Shown one piece after another: positions 9,084 through 17,803 of a DNA stretch of 64,000 nt. Below the pieces are notes generated by a model that had not been told where the DNA came from, ran no database searches, and saw nothing but the letters and a program-made list of their open reading frames with translations. The position numbers and the translations under genes were made by a program. The stretch covers positions 310,001-374,000 of the forward strand of contig NZ_CP092361.1 in assembly GCF_022354465.1 (NCBI RefSeq). Direction: 5' to 3'. The first letter of the stretch is position 1. Every line of letters begins with the position of its first letter. This DNA comes from Wielerella bovis (GTDB taxonomy: Bacteria; Pseudomonadota; Gammaproteobacteria; Burkholderiales; Neisseriaceae).

Positions 9084-9512
9084 GGGCAAATATCTTATTT
9101 TACGCGGATTAATTTATTTTTTGAATATGTAGAGGGTAATGATAATTCATTTTATGGCTGTTTTTTGTTTTAACCGACTATAGGGTTAATCGCAGTTCGT
9201 TTTACACTTGCTTCTGCAGGCAAAAATCGTCAACTGCTACATTAAAAATACACGCTAATCATGCCATTGGTTTACATTTTATAGTGAATTCAATTTAAAC
9301 CAGTAATCGTTGCCAACTTCCTTATGTACTTGTACTAGGTGTATACAGCGTTCGTTGTTGCCCTGTTCTGATTTTAAATTGAATCCACTTATTAGTTAGG
9401 CAAGTTCGTTTCACTACTTGCCTTAAATTTATCATTTTTTGCTGACAAAATTCTGGTACAAAGCAAAATGCATTAGCCTTTAGGTTATCGCTAGGAGTTT
9501 ATAGGTTAATCT
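9084..9512. other. Gene-free, repeat-derived stretch upstream of the PAS locus
   Basis: No credible coding sequence on either strand. It contains a solitary Correia-like end (TTAACCGACTATA at 9170-9182), a complete degenerate Correia-like element at 9280-9391, and otherwise AT-rich DNA leading to an FNR-type box. Confidence 0.5.
9280..9391. mobile_element. Correia-like miniature element, copy 1
   Basis: Ends TATAGTGAATTCAATTTAAA and TTTAAATTGAATCCACTTA are inverted repeats; the core carries the diagnostic CAGT..CGTTGCCAAC..CTTATGTACT and the mirrored GTATACAGCG..TCG.TGT. The overall plan (TATAGTGGATT ends, GGACAAGGCGAC and GGCAACGCTGTACTGG blocks) matches the neisserial Correia repeat, though it is shorter at about 110 bp. 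Confidence 0.65.
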
Positions 9513-9515
9513 TTT

Positions 9516-9529
9516 TTGATATATGTCAA
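9516..9529. promoter_or_regulatory. FNR-type box upstream of the PAS/Roadblock locus
   Basis: TTGATATATGTCAA matches the FNR/CRP-fold consensus TTGAT-N4-ATCAA at nine of ten defined bases. Its centre (9522.5) lies about 70 bp upstream of the start point predicted from the sigma-70 promoter at 9558-9585, a spacing compatible with class I activation. Regulation by FNR is inferred. Confidence 0.55.
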
Positions 9530-9557
9530 GCAGCGTTAAGAAAAAATGAGAATGGGT

Positions 9558-9585
9558 TTGACTAATCATTAAAAAAACCTATAAT
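9558..9585 (+). promoter_or_regulatory. Sigma-70 promoter for the PAS/Roadblock locus
   Basis: A -35 TTGACT at 9558-9563 and a perfect -10 TATAAT at 9580-9585, 16-bp spacer. The predicted start near 9592 gives an AT-rich leader of about 120 nt before the first PAS gene. Confidence 0.65.
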
Positions 9586-9712
9586 TAAATCAATAAAAGT
9601 AATTAAATGTAGTCAATTTTATTCTAAATAAAACGATAAATTAAAATAAATTTTATTTATATCAATAAGACTTAAAATTTTCAGCCTATATTTTCTTACA
9701 AGAGGAATAATC

Positions 9713-10234
9713 ATGTTATCTACCACACATCTCAATATAACTGCTCACCAGCCAGTTATGCCAGAACCCACTATTACGCATAGCACACATAATTTACGCA
9801 ATTTTTATGGCGATGAATACACGATTTATTGCACAGAAGAAGAAACACAATTTCCTGATGGTTGCTTAATTACTTCGCGTACCGATATTCATGGCATTAT
9901 TACCCATGCCAATGATGCATTTGTGCGGATGAGTGGCTGGTCGCGTGATGAGTTAATTGGTAGTCCACATAGCATTTTGCGTCATCCCGATATGCCAGCG
10001 GTGGCGTTTAAGGATTTGTGGGATACTTTGCAACGTGGTGAAAAGTGGCATGGCTATGTGAAAAATTTGCGTAAAGATGGTGGTTTTTATTGGGTGTATG
10101 CAACTGCTGTACCCAATATTCGCAATGGTGTAGTGGAAGGTTACACTTCTGTACGCCGTAAACCTGACCCTAATAAAGTGGTGGAATGCACAGAGTTATA
10201 TGTTAAATTATTACAAGAAGAGCGTGCAGCTTAA
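9713..10234 (+). CDS. Stand-alone Aer-like PAS domain protein (first copy)
   Basis: 173 residues, soluble, ribosome site AAGAGGA before the ATG. Residues about 50-152 form one PAS domain of the Aer redox-sensor type: DGCLITSRTDIHGIITHAND, GWSRDELIGSPHSILRHPDM, then KWHGYVKNLRKDGGFYWVYA. In E. coli Aer this domain binds FAD and reports redox state to a methyl-accepting signalling domain. Here nothing follows it except a short helical tail (ECTELYVKLLQEERAA), so it must signal through a partner. It is first in a locus with a Roadblock protein, a second PAS paralogue and a PhnD-like protein, behind an FNR-type box. FAD binding is inferred from family similarity. Confidence 0.8.
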   Translation: MLSTTHLNITAHQPVMPEPTITHSTHNLRNFYGDEYTIYCTEEETQFPDGCLITSRTDIHGIITHANDAFVRMSGWSRDELIGSPHSILRHPDMPAVAFKDLWDTLQRGEKWHGYVKNLRKDGGFYWVYATAVPNIRNGVVEGYTSVRRKPDPNKVVECTELYVKLLQEERAA

Positions 10235-10571
10235 ACAATTATTTTTTGTGTGTCTGCGAAACCGCAGTTTGGTTGGATAGGTATGCTATCTATCCATATT
10301 GAGTTTTGCAGAAAATCTTTTATAGTCGGTTAAAATAAAAATAATACAACTATTGGTACACAGGGGTTGTTATTTTTTTTGTCTTATTTCTATTTTAAAT
10401 GACTATATTGGCGGCAGCGTTGTTATGAGCGACTCTGCCGAAAATTTTTCAGGCTGCTACTTGTGTTTAATACCATTATGTTGTTATTGGACACTGTTAA
10501 TAAGGCAGCCTGAAAATGGATACGATATCCACTGGTCTATCTTCTAAATTATTTTGCAATTAAGGTGTTTT
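10235..10571. other. Gap inside the PAS locus, holding a decayed Correia-like element
   Basis: The 337 bp between the first PAS gene and the Roadblock gene have no convincing gene. They contain the degenerate element at 10321-10407 and two far-apart uptake sequences at about 10448-10457 and 10503-10515. The rest is AT-rich. The element may have been inserted into what was a tight operon. Confidence 0.5.
10321..10407. mobile_element. Correia-like miniature element, degenerate
   Basis: Ends TATAGTCGGTTAAAATAAAA and TATTTTAAATGACTATA are inverted repeats of the TATAGTCGGTT subtype. The core is shortened and altered, keeping TTGGTACACAGG and GTCTTATTT. Confidence 0.55.
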
Positions 10572-10940
10572 ATGAGTCAAACAGCTTTTGAAACAATTTT
10601 AAATCAATTACATAGTGATTCATCTGATATTCTATCATCTGCAATAGTTGCAACAGATGGTATTCCGTTATGTTCGATATTGGGACGTCATGCTAATCCA
10701 GATCGTGTGGGTGGTATGGCGGCATCAATGCTTTCTTTGGGTAATCGTGCTGTCAAAGAAATGGTCGGCGGTAACTTGAAACAAACCATTATTGAAGGTA
10801 GTGATGGCTATATTGTGCTGGTTCAAGCTGATGAGCATACTGTATTAATTGTTACTGCACGACAAGATGCTAAATTGGGCATGATTTTGGTATATGTACG
10901 CGAGGCTGCGAAAAAAATCCAATTAAACAGTCATAACTAA
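10572..10940 (+). CDS. Roadblock/LC7 domain protein (first copy)
   Basis: 122 residues from the ATG at 10572, with TAAGGTG as ribosome site. The whole chain fits a Roadblock/LC7 (MglB-like) domain: an N-terminal helix (FETILNQLHSDSSDILSSAI), the central strand VATDGIPLCSI, helix MAASMLSLGNRAVKEMVGG, and the strands QTIIEGSDGYIVLVQ and TVLIVTAR. These domains dimerise and, in bacteria, commonly regulate small Ras-like GTPases, MglB/MglA pole switching being the best-known case. No GTPase gene is visible nearby. A second protein of the same length and fold is at 29186-29554. It sits between two PAS genes; a signalling role with them is inference. Confidence 0.75.
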   Translation: MSQTAFETILNQLHSDSSDILSSAIVATDGIPLCSILGRHANPDRVGGMAASMLSLGNRAVKEMVGGNLKQTIIEGSDGYIVLVQADEHTVLIVTARQDAKLGMILVYVREAAKKIQLNSHN

Positions 10941-10979
10941 TGATTAAGTAACACAAAGTATTTGAGGAAATAGAGAATT

Positions 10980-11474
10980 ATGATGAATAAAATTCACAAT
11001 ATGCCCCAGCCAGTAGGGGTTTATCAAGAACAACAAAACACTTATTTTGATGGCAATAGTCGCACAATTTACACAACTGATATTGAAACTGAATTTCCCG
11101 ATGGCTGCTTGATTACTTCTCGCACTGATACCAATGGTGTTATTACGCATGCGAATGAATCATTTGTTAAATTAAGTGGTTGGACGCGTGATGAAATTAT
11201 TGGTCAGCCACATGGTATTTTGCGCCACCCTGATATGCCCAAAGCGGCATTTGCTGATATGTGGGACACCTTAAAACGCGGCGAAAAATGGCATGGTTAT
11301 GTAAAAAATCTACGCAAAGATGGTGGTTTTTATTGGGTTTATGCCACCGTTATTCCCAATATTCGCAATGGACAAACAGTTGGTTATACCTCTGTTCGCC
11401 GTAAGCCATGTCGTGATAAAATTGAAGCCGCTAAAGCGCAATACGCTCAAATGCTTGCAGAAGAACATGCTTAA
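10980..11474 (+). CDS. Stand-alone Aer-like PAS domain protein (second copy)
   Basis: 164 residues, ribosome site GAGGAAA, 39 bp after the Roadblock gene. It is a close paralogue of the protein at 9713-10234: the blocks TEFPDGCLITSRTD, ITHANESFVKLSGWTRDEII, GQPHGILRHPDMPKAAFADM, GEKWHGYVKNLRKDGGFYWV and GYTSVRRKP are nearly the same, while N-terminus and tail differ. Same Aer-type PAS fold, probably FAD-binding, without an output domain. Two copies in one locus suggest hetero- or homodimer sensing, or two sensors feeding one Roadblock partner. These roles are inference. Confidence 0.8.
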   Translation: MMNKIHNMPQPVGVYQEQQNTYFDGNSRTIYTTDIETEFPDGCLITSRTDTNGVITHANESFVKLSGWTRDEIIGQPHGILRHPDMPKAAFADMWDTLKRGEKWHGYVKNLRKDGGFYWVYATVIPNIRNGQTVGYTSVRRKPCRDKIEAAKAQYAQMLAEEHA

Positions 11475-11504
11475 TCTCATATAATAAATAGGATTTACCC
11501 CATT

Positions 11505-12251
11505 ATGCTGAATTTTTTAATTGCTCCAGATTTTCCCCCAGAATATTTTGCGGGCTGGCATATGTTCAACACGCAGTTGCAACGATTAACGGACAATACC
11601 ATTCATTTGCATACACCTGCTGATTACCGTGAACAAAATGAAATGATTAATGGTAGTAAAATCACATTGATTTATGCCAATCCATTTGATGCGTCTGCAT
11701 TGGTACGCGACAAAGGTTATTTGCCATTGGCTCGTCCCATCAACAAATCAGATGAAATGATTATCGCCACATATGCCGATAGTCCATACAATCATTCCGA
11801 TGAATTGACCGCAGGTTGTCGAATTTTGGTAACAGAAAATCACGACATCGAGTTGATTGGCTTACGATTATTAGAATCAGCAGGTTTAACCGAAGAGACC
11901 ATTAACTTCTTAAAAGCAGATACTTTCCAAGAAGCCGCACGCCGATTGATTGCAGGCGAAGCCGAAGCAGCCTTTTTCTTGGCAAGTACTTTCCGCAGTT
12001 TCAGTCGTGCCACATTAGGCAGCCTGAAAATTCTGATGGAAAGCCATATCAACGATTTAAGCCATGTGGTTTTATTGCATCCCGATTATGCAGAATTTCA
12101 AGAGACCCTGCGTGATGCGTTTGTGAAAATCAATACCACTCCAGCGGGTCAAATGGTTTTGGAAGATTTATCCATTCCCGAAGGTTTTGCGCCATTATCA
12201 CAAGAAGACGCAGAATTTATGATTGACTTGATTGAAACATTACGCGATTAA
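11505..12251 (+). CDS. PhnD-like phosphate/phosphonate-binding-fold protein without signal peptide
   Basis: 248 residues, 30 bp downstream of the second PAS gene. The chain resembles the periplasmic-binding fold of the PhnD/TAXI group: LIYANPFDASALVRDKGYLP, LARPIN, ILVTENHDIELIGLRLLESA, then FQEAARRLIAGEAEAAFFLA and a C-terminal helix region. PhnD proteins are normally exported; here translation starts MLNFLIAPDFPPEYFAG, with no signal peptide or lipobox, and no ABC permease or ATPase is adjacent. It is therefore probably a cytoplasmic ligand sensor in the PAS/Roadblock locus. The ligand is unknown. An in-frame uptake sequence is read as GSLK. Confidence 0.65.
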   Translation: MLNFLIAPDFPPEYFAGWHMFNTQLQRLTDNTIHLHTPADYREQNEMINGSKITLIYANPFDASALVRDKGYLPLARPINKSDEMIIATYADSPYNHSDELTAGCRILVTENHDIELIGLRLLESAGLTEETINFLKADTFQEAARRLIAGEAEAAFFLASTFRSFSRATLGSLKILMESHINDLSHVVLLHPDYAEFQETLRDAFVKINTTPAGQMVLEDLSIPEGFAPLSQEDAEFMIDLIETLRD

Positions 12252-12260
12252 TCGTGTTGG

Positions 12261-12303
12261 TTTTCAGGCTGCCTTTGAAAATAAGGCAGCCTGAAAAATG
12301 TTT
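12261..12303 (+). terminator. DUS inverted-repeat terminator closing the PAS/Roadblock locus
   Basis: TTTTCAGGCTGCCTTTGAAA and ATAAGGCAGCCTGAAAAATG form the hairpin, followed by TTTTT, ten bases after the last stop. Confidence 0.7.
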
Positions 12304-12326
12304 TTCACTTGCATTTTGTAGACAAA

Positions 12327-12355
12327 TTGCCTACACTTCAAACCGTTTATATTAT
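12327..12355 (+). promoter_or_regulatory. Sigma-70 promoter for the TerC-family gene
   Basis: -35 TTGCCT at 12327-12332 and -10 TATTAT at 12350-12355, spacer 17 bp. The predicted start near 12362 lies upstream of a second DUS hairpin at 12411-12455, which the transcript would have to pass. Confidence 0.5.
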
Positions 12356-12410
12356 TTCAAACAAACAATGAACGACCCCGAACTTTCGGATAGTACAAAA
12401 AATTCAATAC

Positions 12411-12455
12411 AAAAGGCAGCCTGAAAAAATACACAACGTTTTCAGGCTGCCTTTT
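12411..12455 (+). terminator. DUS inverted repeat just upstream of the TerC-family gene
   Basis: AAAAGGCAGCCTGAAAAA and TTTTCAGGCTGCCTTTT form a near-perfect hairpin in the leader, 39 bp before the start codon. It could attenuate transcription from the promoter at 12327. Confidence 0.5.
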
Positions 12456-12493
12456 GCTGCTTTTTATTACTCATTATTAAGGACAATCCAACA

Positions 12494-14053
12494 ATGGACT
12501 TATCTTGGCTAGCCGAACCACAGACATGGATAGGCTTCGCAACTTTGCTGATACTGGAAGTGGTACTTGGCATAGACAATTTGGTTTTTGTAGCGATTTT
12601 GGCAAATAAAGTCAAACCCGCGCAACGTGACCACGCCCGTATTACAGGGCTGACACTTGCTGTTGTCATTCGCATCATCATGCTCGCTTTCATGGCGAAA
12701 ATCATGACGCTGACACAACCATGGTTTCATGTTGGCTCGCATCCCGTATCAGGCAAAGATTTGATTATGTTTGTTGGCGGCATTTTTTTGCTATACAAAG
12801 CCACGACCGAATTACACGAACGCTTGGAAGGTGAAAATCATTTTGCGGTAGCGGATACGCATAAAAAACATGCTGCTTTTTGGGGCGTGGTGGCGCAGAT
12901 TTTGGTGTTGGATGCCGTATTTTCCATTGACAGCGTGATTACGGCGGTAGCGATGGTTGACCATATTGTTGTGGCGATGGCTGCGGTAATTGTGGCGATG
13001 GCGTGCATGATTACCGCCAGCAAACCGCTGACCGAATTTGTGGACAAACACCCAACAGTAGTCATGCTGTGTTTGGGCTTTTTGTTGATGATTGGTTTCA
13101 GTTTAATCGCCGAAGCCTTCCATTTCCACATTCCGAAAGGTTATTTGTATGCCGCGATTGGTTTTTCTATTTTGATTGAAATTTTCAACCAAGTATCACA
13201 AAAAAACATCAAGCGTAAAGATTACATCAGCAGTTCATGGCGACAACGCACCGCTGAAAATGTATTGGGCATGATGGGCATACGCGAAAGTTTATTGGCA
13301 AGCGATAGAAATCAATCTGATGATAATGAACATTTTGAAGAAAATGAAAAATCCATGATTCGCAGCGTATTAACATTAGCGGAGCGCCCGATTTTTGGTG
13401 TGATGATTCCGCGCAGTGATATTGAACGCTTGGATATTTCGCAAAGCAAAGATGAGCAACGCGCCAGAATCATTGATACACCTTATTCGCGTATGTTGGT
13501 GGTGGGCAAGGCAGGTGTAGATGAACCTTTGGGTTATATCAACAAAAAAGATTTGCTGACACAATTATTGGAAACAGGTGAATTGAATATTCAGGCTGCC
13601 TTACGCCAACCGTTGATGCTGCCTGAAAGTGCTACGGCATTGATGGCGATTGAATTATTCCGCAAACATAGCGCGGATTATGCTTTGGTGGTAGATGAAT
13701 TTGGTGCGATTTTGGGCATGGTTACCATGAAAGATTTGATGGAAACCATTGCTGGCGAGTTTCCCGAAGAATTTGAACGCGAAGATGAACCTGCAATGCG
13801 AGAAAATGCTGACGATAGTTTGACTGTAGATGGCGTGCTTGAATACATGGAACTTGCGCCACAGTTAAATTTACCTCCACCAGCGGAAGATGCGCAGTTC
13901 CATACGGTTGCAGGTTTAATTATGGAAGAGTTGCAAGATTTACCCGAAGTGGGCGATGCGATTGAATTTCACGGTTGGCGATTTGAAGTGGTGGAAAAAG
14001 AAGGACATCGTATTGAACGTGTAAAAATTGAACGAGTTGTGGAAGAAGAATAA
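12494..14053 (+). CDS. TerC-family membrane protein with CBS pair and CorC/HlyC domain
   Basis: 519 residues. The N-terminal 240 residues form a TerC-type membrane domain with about seven spans and the family motifs LEVVLGIDNLVF and LDAVFSIDSVI, whose acidic residues are implicated in metal handling. A CBS pair follows (about 295-410: VLTLAERPIFGVMIPRSDIE, DYALVVDEFGAILGMVTM), then a CorC/HlyC transporter-associated domain at the C-terminus. Same architecture as E. coli YoaE/YegH. Members are proposed metal (Mn) exporters or helpers of metal loading of secreted proteins; specificity is not visible here. Monocistronic. Confidence 0.85.
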   Translation: MDLSWLAEPQTWIGFATLLILEVVLGIDNLVFVAILANKVKPAQRDHARITGLTLAVVIRIIMLAFMAKIMTLTQPWFHVGSHPVSGKDLIMFVGGIFLLYKATTELHERLEGENHFAVADTHKKHAAFWGVVAQILVLDAVFSIDSVITAVAMVDHIVVAMAAVIVAMACMITASKPLTEFVDKHPTVVMLCLGFLLMIGFSLIAEAFHFHIPKGYLYAAIGFSILIEIFNQVSQKNIKRKDYISSSWRQRTAENVLGMMGIRESLLASDRNQSDDNEHFEENEKSMIRSVLTLAERPIFGVMIPRSDIERLDISQSKDEQRARIIDTPYSRMLVVGKAGVDEPLGYINKKDLLTQLLETGELNIQAALRQPLMLPESATALMAIELFRKHSADYALVVDEFGAILGMVTMKDLMETIAGEFPEEFEREDEPAMRENADDSLTVDGVLEYMELAPQLNLPPPAEDAQFHTVAGLIMEELQDLPEVGDAIEFHGWRFEVVEKEGHRIERVKIERVVEEE

Positions 14054-14063
14054 TTCAAATATT

Positions 14064-14098
14064 AAAAAGGCAGCCTGAAAGTTTTCAGGCTGCCTTTA
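14064..14098. terminator. DUS hairpin between convergent TerC-family gene and arcC
   Basis: AAAAAGGCAGCCTGAAAGTTTTCAGGCTGCCTTT: near-perfect hairpin with almost no loop, able to serve both convergent genes. Confidence 0.75.
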
Positions 14099-14113
14099 TG
14101 ATTACGTTATCAA

Positions 14114-15055
14114 TTAACGATAAGTAATGCCTTCAAATTTAGTGCTGATACGAGTACCTGCTTTACCAGCCACGATTGCTTCAATATCAGCCAATGCGCC
14201 GATAACAGCAACTTTACCAGTTTTTTCAGCAAATTCACAAGCTGCGTCTACTTTTGGACCCATAGAACCAGCAGGGAAGTTCAAGTCGCGGAATGCTTGT
14301 GGGTGAGCTTCAAAGATAGCTTTTTGGTCTTCTTTACCCCAGTTGATGTAAGTAGCGTCTACGTCAGTAGCAATTACCAACATGTCTGCATCCAATTCAC
14401 GAGCCAACAATGAAGAGCACAAGTCTTTGTCAATTACGGCTTCAATACCACTCAATTTACCTTCGCTTTCAAAGTAAGTTGGGATACCGCCACCACCAGC
14501 ACAGCATACAACCGCACCTTTTTCCAAAATCCATTTGATTGGATTCAATTCAAAAATGCGTTTTGGCAATGGGCTAGGTACAACACGGCGGAATTTGTCA
14601 CCGTCAGCTTTGATAGACCAACCTTTTTCTGCTGCCAAACGTTCAGCTTCTTCTTTTTCGTAAACAGGGCCTACGAATTTAGTTGGGTTTTGGAATGCAG
14701 GGTCAGCTTTGTCTACTTCAACTTGAGTCAATAAGGTTGCAAATGGAACGTCTTTTGGCAACACGTTACCCATTTCTTGTTCAATCATGTAACCAATCAT
14801 ACCTTGAGTTTCTGCACCCAAAACATCTAATGGATAAGTTTCCACTTTGCTGTCTTGTTGATGATAAGCAGCACCTTGCAATGCCAACAAACCTACTTGT
14901 GGACCATTACCGTGAGCAATGACCAATTCATTACCTTTGTGTACTTTGGCAATTTGTTCAGCAGCAATGCGAACATTTTCACGTTGATTTTCAGCAGTCA
15001 TAGGTTGACCACGACGCAACAAAGCGTTACCACCTAATGCAATTACAACACGCAT
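14114..15055 (-). CDS. arcC: Carbamate kinase
   Basis: 313 residues. Last step of the arginine deiminase pathway: carbamoyl phosphate + ADP gives ATP, CO2 and ammonia. Amino-acid kinase fold with [18 protein letters not shown] at the N-terminus, [14 protein letters not shown] (about residue 50), the nucleotide-site segment [13 protein letters not shown] (about 205), and [13 protein letters not shown]. Last gene of arcDABC, 151 bp after arcB. A strong ribosome site (GGAG) precedes the ATG. Full length for the family. Confidence 0.95.
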   Translation of the reverse strand: MRVVIALGGNALLRRGQPMTAENQRENVRIAAEQIAKVHKGNELVIAHGNGPQVGLLALQGAAYHQQDSKVETYPLDVLGAETQGMIGYMIEQEMGNVLPKDVPFATLLTQVEVDKADPAFQNPTKFVGPVYEKEEAERLAAEKGWSIKADGDKFRRVVPSPLPKRIFELNPIKWILEKGAVVCCAGGGGIPTYFESEGKLSGIEAVIDKDLCSSLLARELDADMLVIATDVDATYINWGKEDQKAIFEAHPQAFRDLNFPAGSMGPKVDAACEFAEKTGKVAVIGALADIEAIVAGKAGTRISTKFEGITYR

Positions 15056-15206
15056 AATAATTCTCCAAATTTAGATTTTCAGGCTGCCTGCAAGGTGTCT
15101 AAAATAGTTTTCAGGCTGCCTTTTAACAAAAATTAAATGATAAGATATTTTCAGGCTGCTTTCACATACGGATAACCGAGTGCTCAAGCAGCCTGAATGC
15201 TGTTAA

Positions 15207-16217
15207 TTACAAACCAGACAAAGAAGCTACCATTACAGCTTTAATGGTGTGCATACGGTTTTCTGCTTGGTCAAATGCTACGTTAGCAGGAGATTCAAAC
15301 ACGTCTTCAGTTACTTCAATACCGTTAGCCAAGTGTGGATATTGTTCAGCGATTTGTTTACCCACTTTGGTTTCGCAGTTGTGGAATGAAGGCAAGCAGT
15401 GCAGGAATTTCACTTTTGGATTGCCAGTTTTTTTCATCAATTCAGCATTAACTTGGTATGGCAACAATTTGTCAATACGTTGACCCCAAGCTTCAATAGG
15501 CTCACCCATAGAAACCCAAACGTCAGTATGAACGTAGTCTACGCCTTTAACAGCTTCATCAACATTGTCAGTTACCAACATGCGTGCGCCAGATTGTTTT
15601 GCCCATTCACGGCAACGAGCTTGCAATTCTTCAGTAGGTTGCAATTCTTTTGGAGCAGCAATACGAACGTCCATACCCAATTTGCAGCCAATCATCAACA
15701 AAGAGTTTGCTACGTTGTTACGAGCATCGCCCAAGTAAACATAGCTGATTTGGCTCAAAGGTTTTTCACTGTGTTCAATCATAGTCAAAACGTCAGCCAA
15801 CATTTGAGTTGGGTGCCATTCGTCAGTCAAACCATTGAATACAGGAACGCCTGCATATTGTGCCAATTCTTCAACTACAGATTGTTTGAAACCACGGTAT
15901 TCAATCGCATCGTACATACGACCCAATACACGAGCAGTATCTTTCATGCTTTCTTTGTGACCGATTTGAGAAGAAGTTGGGTCAATGTAAGTAACGTTTG
16001 CACCTTGGTCAAACGCAGCAACTTCAAATGCGCAACGAGTACGAGTAGAAGTTTTTTCAAAAATCAAGGCAATGTTTTTACCAACCAGAGTTTTTTGCTC
16101 TGTACCAGCGTATTTAGCACGTTTCAAGTCACGAGACAAATCCAACAAGAAGCGGATTTCTTTTTCTGTGTGGTTAGTCAAGCTCAACAAGTGACGGTTG
16201 TTCATATTGAATGACAT
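15207..16217 (-). CDS. arcB: Ornithine carbamoyltransferase, catabolic
   Basis: 336 residues. Phosphorolysis of citrulline to ornithine and carbamoyl phosphate in the arginine deiminase pathway. The carbamoyl-phosphate motif [20 protein letters not shown] is near residue 53; [12 protein letters not shown] and the ornithine-loop HCLPSFHN follow. Its place between arcA and arcC indicates the catabolic enzyme rather than biosynthetic ArgF, though sequence alone would not settle this. The 151-bp gap to arcC holds several uptake sequences, including a far-apart pair at 15143-15196 that may limit read-through. Confidence 0.93.
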   Translation of the reverse strand: MSFNMNNRHLLSLTNHTEKEIRFLLDLSRDLKRAKYAGTEQKTLVGKNIALIFEKTSTRTRCAFEVAAFDQGANVTYIDPTSSQIGHKESMKDTARVLGRMYDAIEYRGFKQSVVEELAQYAGVPVFNGLTDEWHPTQMLADVLTMIEHSEKPLSQISYVYLGDARNNVANSLLMIGCKLGMDVRIAAPKELQPTEELQARCREWAKQSGARMLVTDNVDEAVKGVDYVHTDVWVSMGEPIEAWGQRIDKLLPYQVNAELMKKTGNPKVKFLHCLPSFHNCETKVGKQIAEQYPHLANGIEVTEDVFESPANVAFDQAENRMHTIKAVMVASLSGL

Positions 16218-16259
16218 AATAAGACTCCTTGAAATTAAGTAGGGATAAATTTGAGATTA

Positions 16260-16307
16260 TTTCAGGCTGCCTTTAACAAGGATAAAATGTTTCAGGCTGC
16301 CTGAAAA
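16260..16307 (-). repeat. Uptake-sequence cluster between arcA and arcB
   Basis: TTTCAGGCTGCCTTTAAC at 16260 and TTTCAGGCTGCCTGAAAA near 16289. The second is nearly self-complementary. As direct copies they do not make a strong terminator, which fits read-through from arcA into arcB. Confidence 0.5.
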
Positions 16308-16352
16308 TATTTGGTTTACATACTAAAAGAACAAATAAACAGCGAAAATAAA

Positions 16353-17597
16353 TTAATAGTCAATGGCATCGCGTACGATAGGACAAGTCATGCAACGGCC
16401 ACCACCACGACCACGACCCAATTCAGAAGATGCCACAGAGACAATTTCTACACCTGCATCACGCAACAATTTGTTGGTCAACAAGTTGCGGTCGTAACCT
16501 ACTACTACACCAGGTTCTAATGCAAATACGTTGTTTGCATCATCCCATTGTTCGCGGTCAGCAGCATAGCTGTTACCACCTGTTTTAACCACACGCAATT
16601 TGCTCAAGCCCAATGCCTCTTGAACAACATCAACAAAGTGTTTGTTTTCTTTGCGGATATCCAAACCATTTGGTTTAGTTTCATCTGGACGCAAGCTAAA
16701 TGGAATAATTTGGTCAACCATTTTAGGGAAGAGATTAACCAAGTCGCGGTCACAGAATGTGAAGATAGTATCCAAGTGCATAGCTGAACGCGTTTTTGGC
16801 ATTGCTGCGATGATGACACGTTCTGCGGCACCTTCTTTGAACAAGTTTTGCGCCATTTGGGTAATAGCTTGCAAAGAACTGCGTTCACTCATACCTACCA
16901 ATACAACACCTTTACCAATTGGGAATACGTCACCACCTTCCAATGATGCATTACCTGCATTTTCATCTGGGTCGCCGTACCATACTTTAACTTGACCAGC
17001 AAAGCGTTTGTGGAATTTATAAACGGCAGTTGTTAACAAGGTTTCTTGACGACGTGCTGGCCAGTACATTGGGTTCAGAGTAACACCGCCATAAACCCAG
17101 CTTGAGTTATCACGCATGAATTGAGTATTTGGCAATGGTGGGAAAATGAAACCTAAATCGCCTTCAGCAGCTTTTGCCAAATCAATCACGTCTTGTGAGA
17201 AGTGTTCAGTTGTTAAGTCTAAATTGCTTACACCACCAATCAAGAAACGAGCTTGTTCTTTTGAGCTTAAACCTTCAAACCAAGCACGCAATTCACCGAT
17301 AAGTGGCTGACCTACCATATTAGGTGTTAATTTGCGGTCTAAAATCCATTTCAATGCTTCTTTGTTTTCAATGGTTTCAGCTAAGATTTGGTGTAGCTCC
17401 AATACTTCAATATCGCGTTCACGCATTTTTTGAACGAAGTCGCGATGGTCTTCTTGTGCGCGTTCTACCCACAATACATCATCAAACAACAAACTATCAC
17501 AGTTGTCTGGAGTTAAACGTTCATGAGCTAAACCTGGTTCGCAAACCATTACCGTACGCAATTTACCTGCTTCTGAATGAACACCTAATTGAGACAT
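16353..17597 (-). CDS. arcA: Arginine deiminase
   Basis: 414 residues. Hydrolyses arginine to citrulline and ammonia, first enzyme of the pathway. The catalytic cysteine lies in the C-terminal GRGGGRCMTCPIVRD; the N-terminal FDDVLWVERAQEDHRDF, the substrate residues in MRDNSSWVYGG and the catalytic histidine in MHLDTIFTFCD are present. Ribosome site AAGGAG precedes the ATG. The pathway gives ATP without respiration and raises pH through ammonia. arcD lies 206 bp upstream on the same strand. Confidence 0.96.
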   Translation of the reverse strand: MSQLGVHSEAGKLRTVMVCEPGLAHERLTPDNCDSLLFDDVLWVERAQEDHRDFVQKMRERDIEVLELHQILAETIENKEALKWILDRKLTPNMVGQPLIGELRAWFEGLSSKEQARFLIGGVSNLDLTTEHFSQDVIDLAKAAEGDLGFIFPPLPNTQFMRDNSSWVYGGVTLNPMYWPARRQETLLTTAVYKFHKRFAGQVKVWYGDPDENAGNASLEGGDVFPIGKGVVLVGMSERSSLQAITQMAQNLFKEGAAERVIIAAMPKTRSAMHLDTIFTFCDRDLVNLFPKMVDQIIPFSLRPDETKPNGLDIRKENKHFVDVVQEALGLSKLRVVKTGGNSYAADREQWDDANNVFALEPGVVVGYDRNLLTNKLLRDAGVEIVSVASSELGRGRGGGRCMTCPIVRDAIDY

Positions 17598-17750
17598 GAT
17601 AACACTCCTTAAAATAATGATATGCTTTCAGGCTGCCTAAAATGCTTTACTGAAAGCAACGACTATAAAATGAATGATACAACTTCACGAGTAAAACAAC
17701 CTACTAAAAAACTACAAATAAACTAGCAAAAAACTGTTTATCTGTTTAAT

Positions 17751-17794
17751 AAGCAGCCTGAAAATGTATTTTTATGCTATTTTCAGGCTGCCTT
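17751..17794 (-). terminator. DUS hairpin between arcD and arcA
   Basis: AAGCAGCCTGAAAAT and ATTTTCAGGCTGCCTT pair across a short loop just after the arcD stop. Partial termination here could set arcD expression apart from arcABC. Confidence 0.6.
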
Positions 17795-17803
17795 ATGCTT
17801 GGA

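Noticed and set aside
9134..9153. Fur-box-like sequence around GGTAATGATAATTCATTTTA.
   Set aside because: The match to the 19-bp Fur consensus is only moderate, it lies more than 200 bp from lysS and 560 bp from the PAS gene, and no iron gene is near.
11505..12251. PhnD-like protein as part of a phosphonate ABC importer.
   Set aside because: It has no export signal and no permease or ATPase genes nearby.
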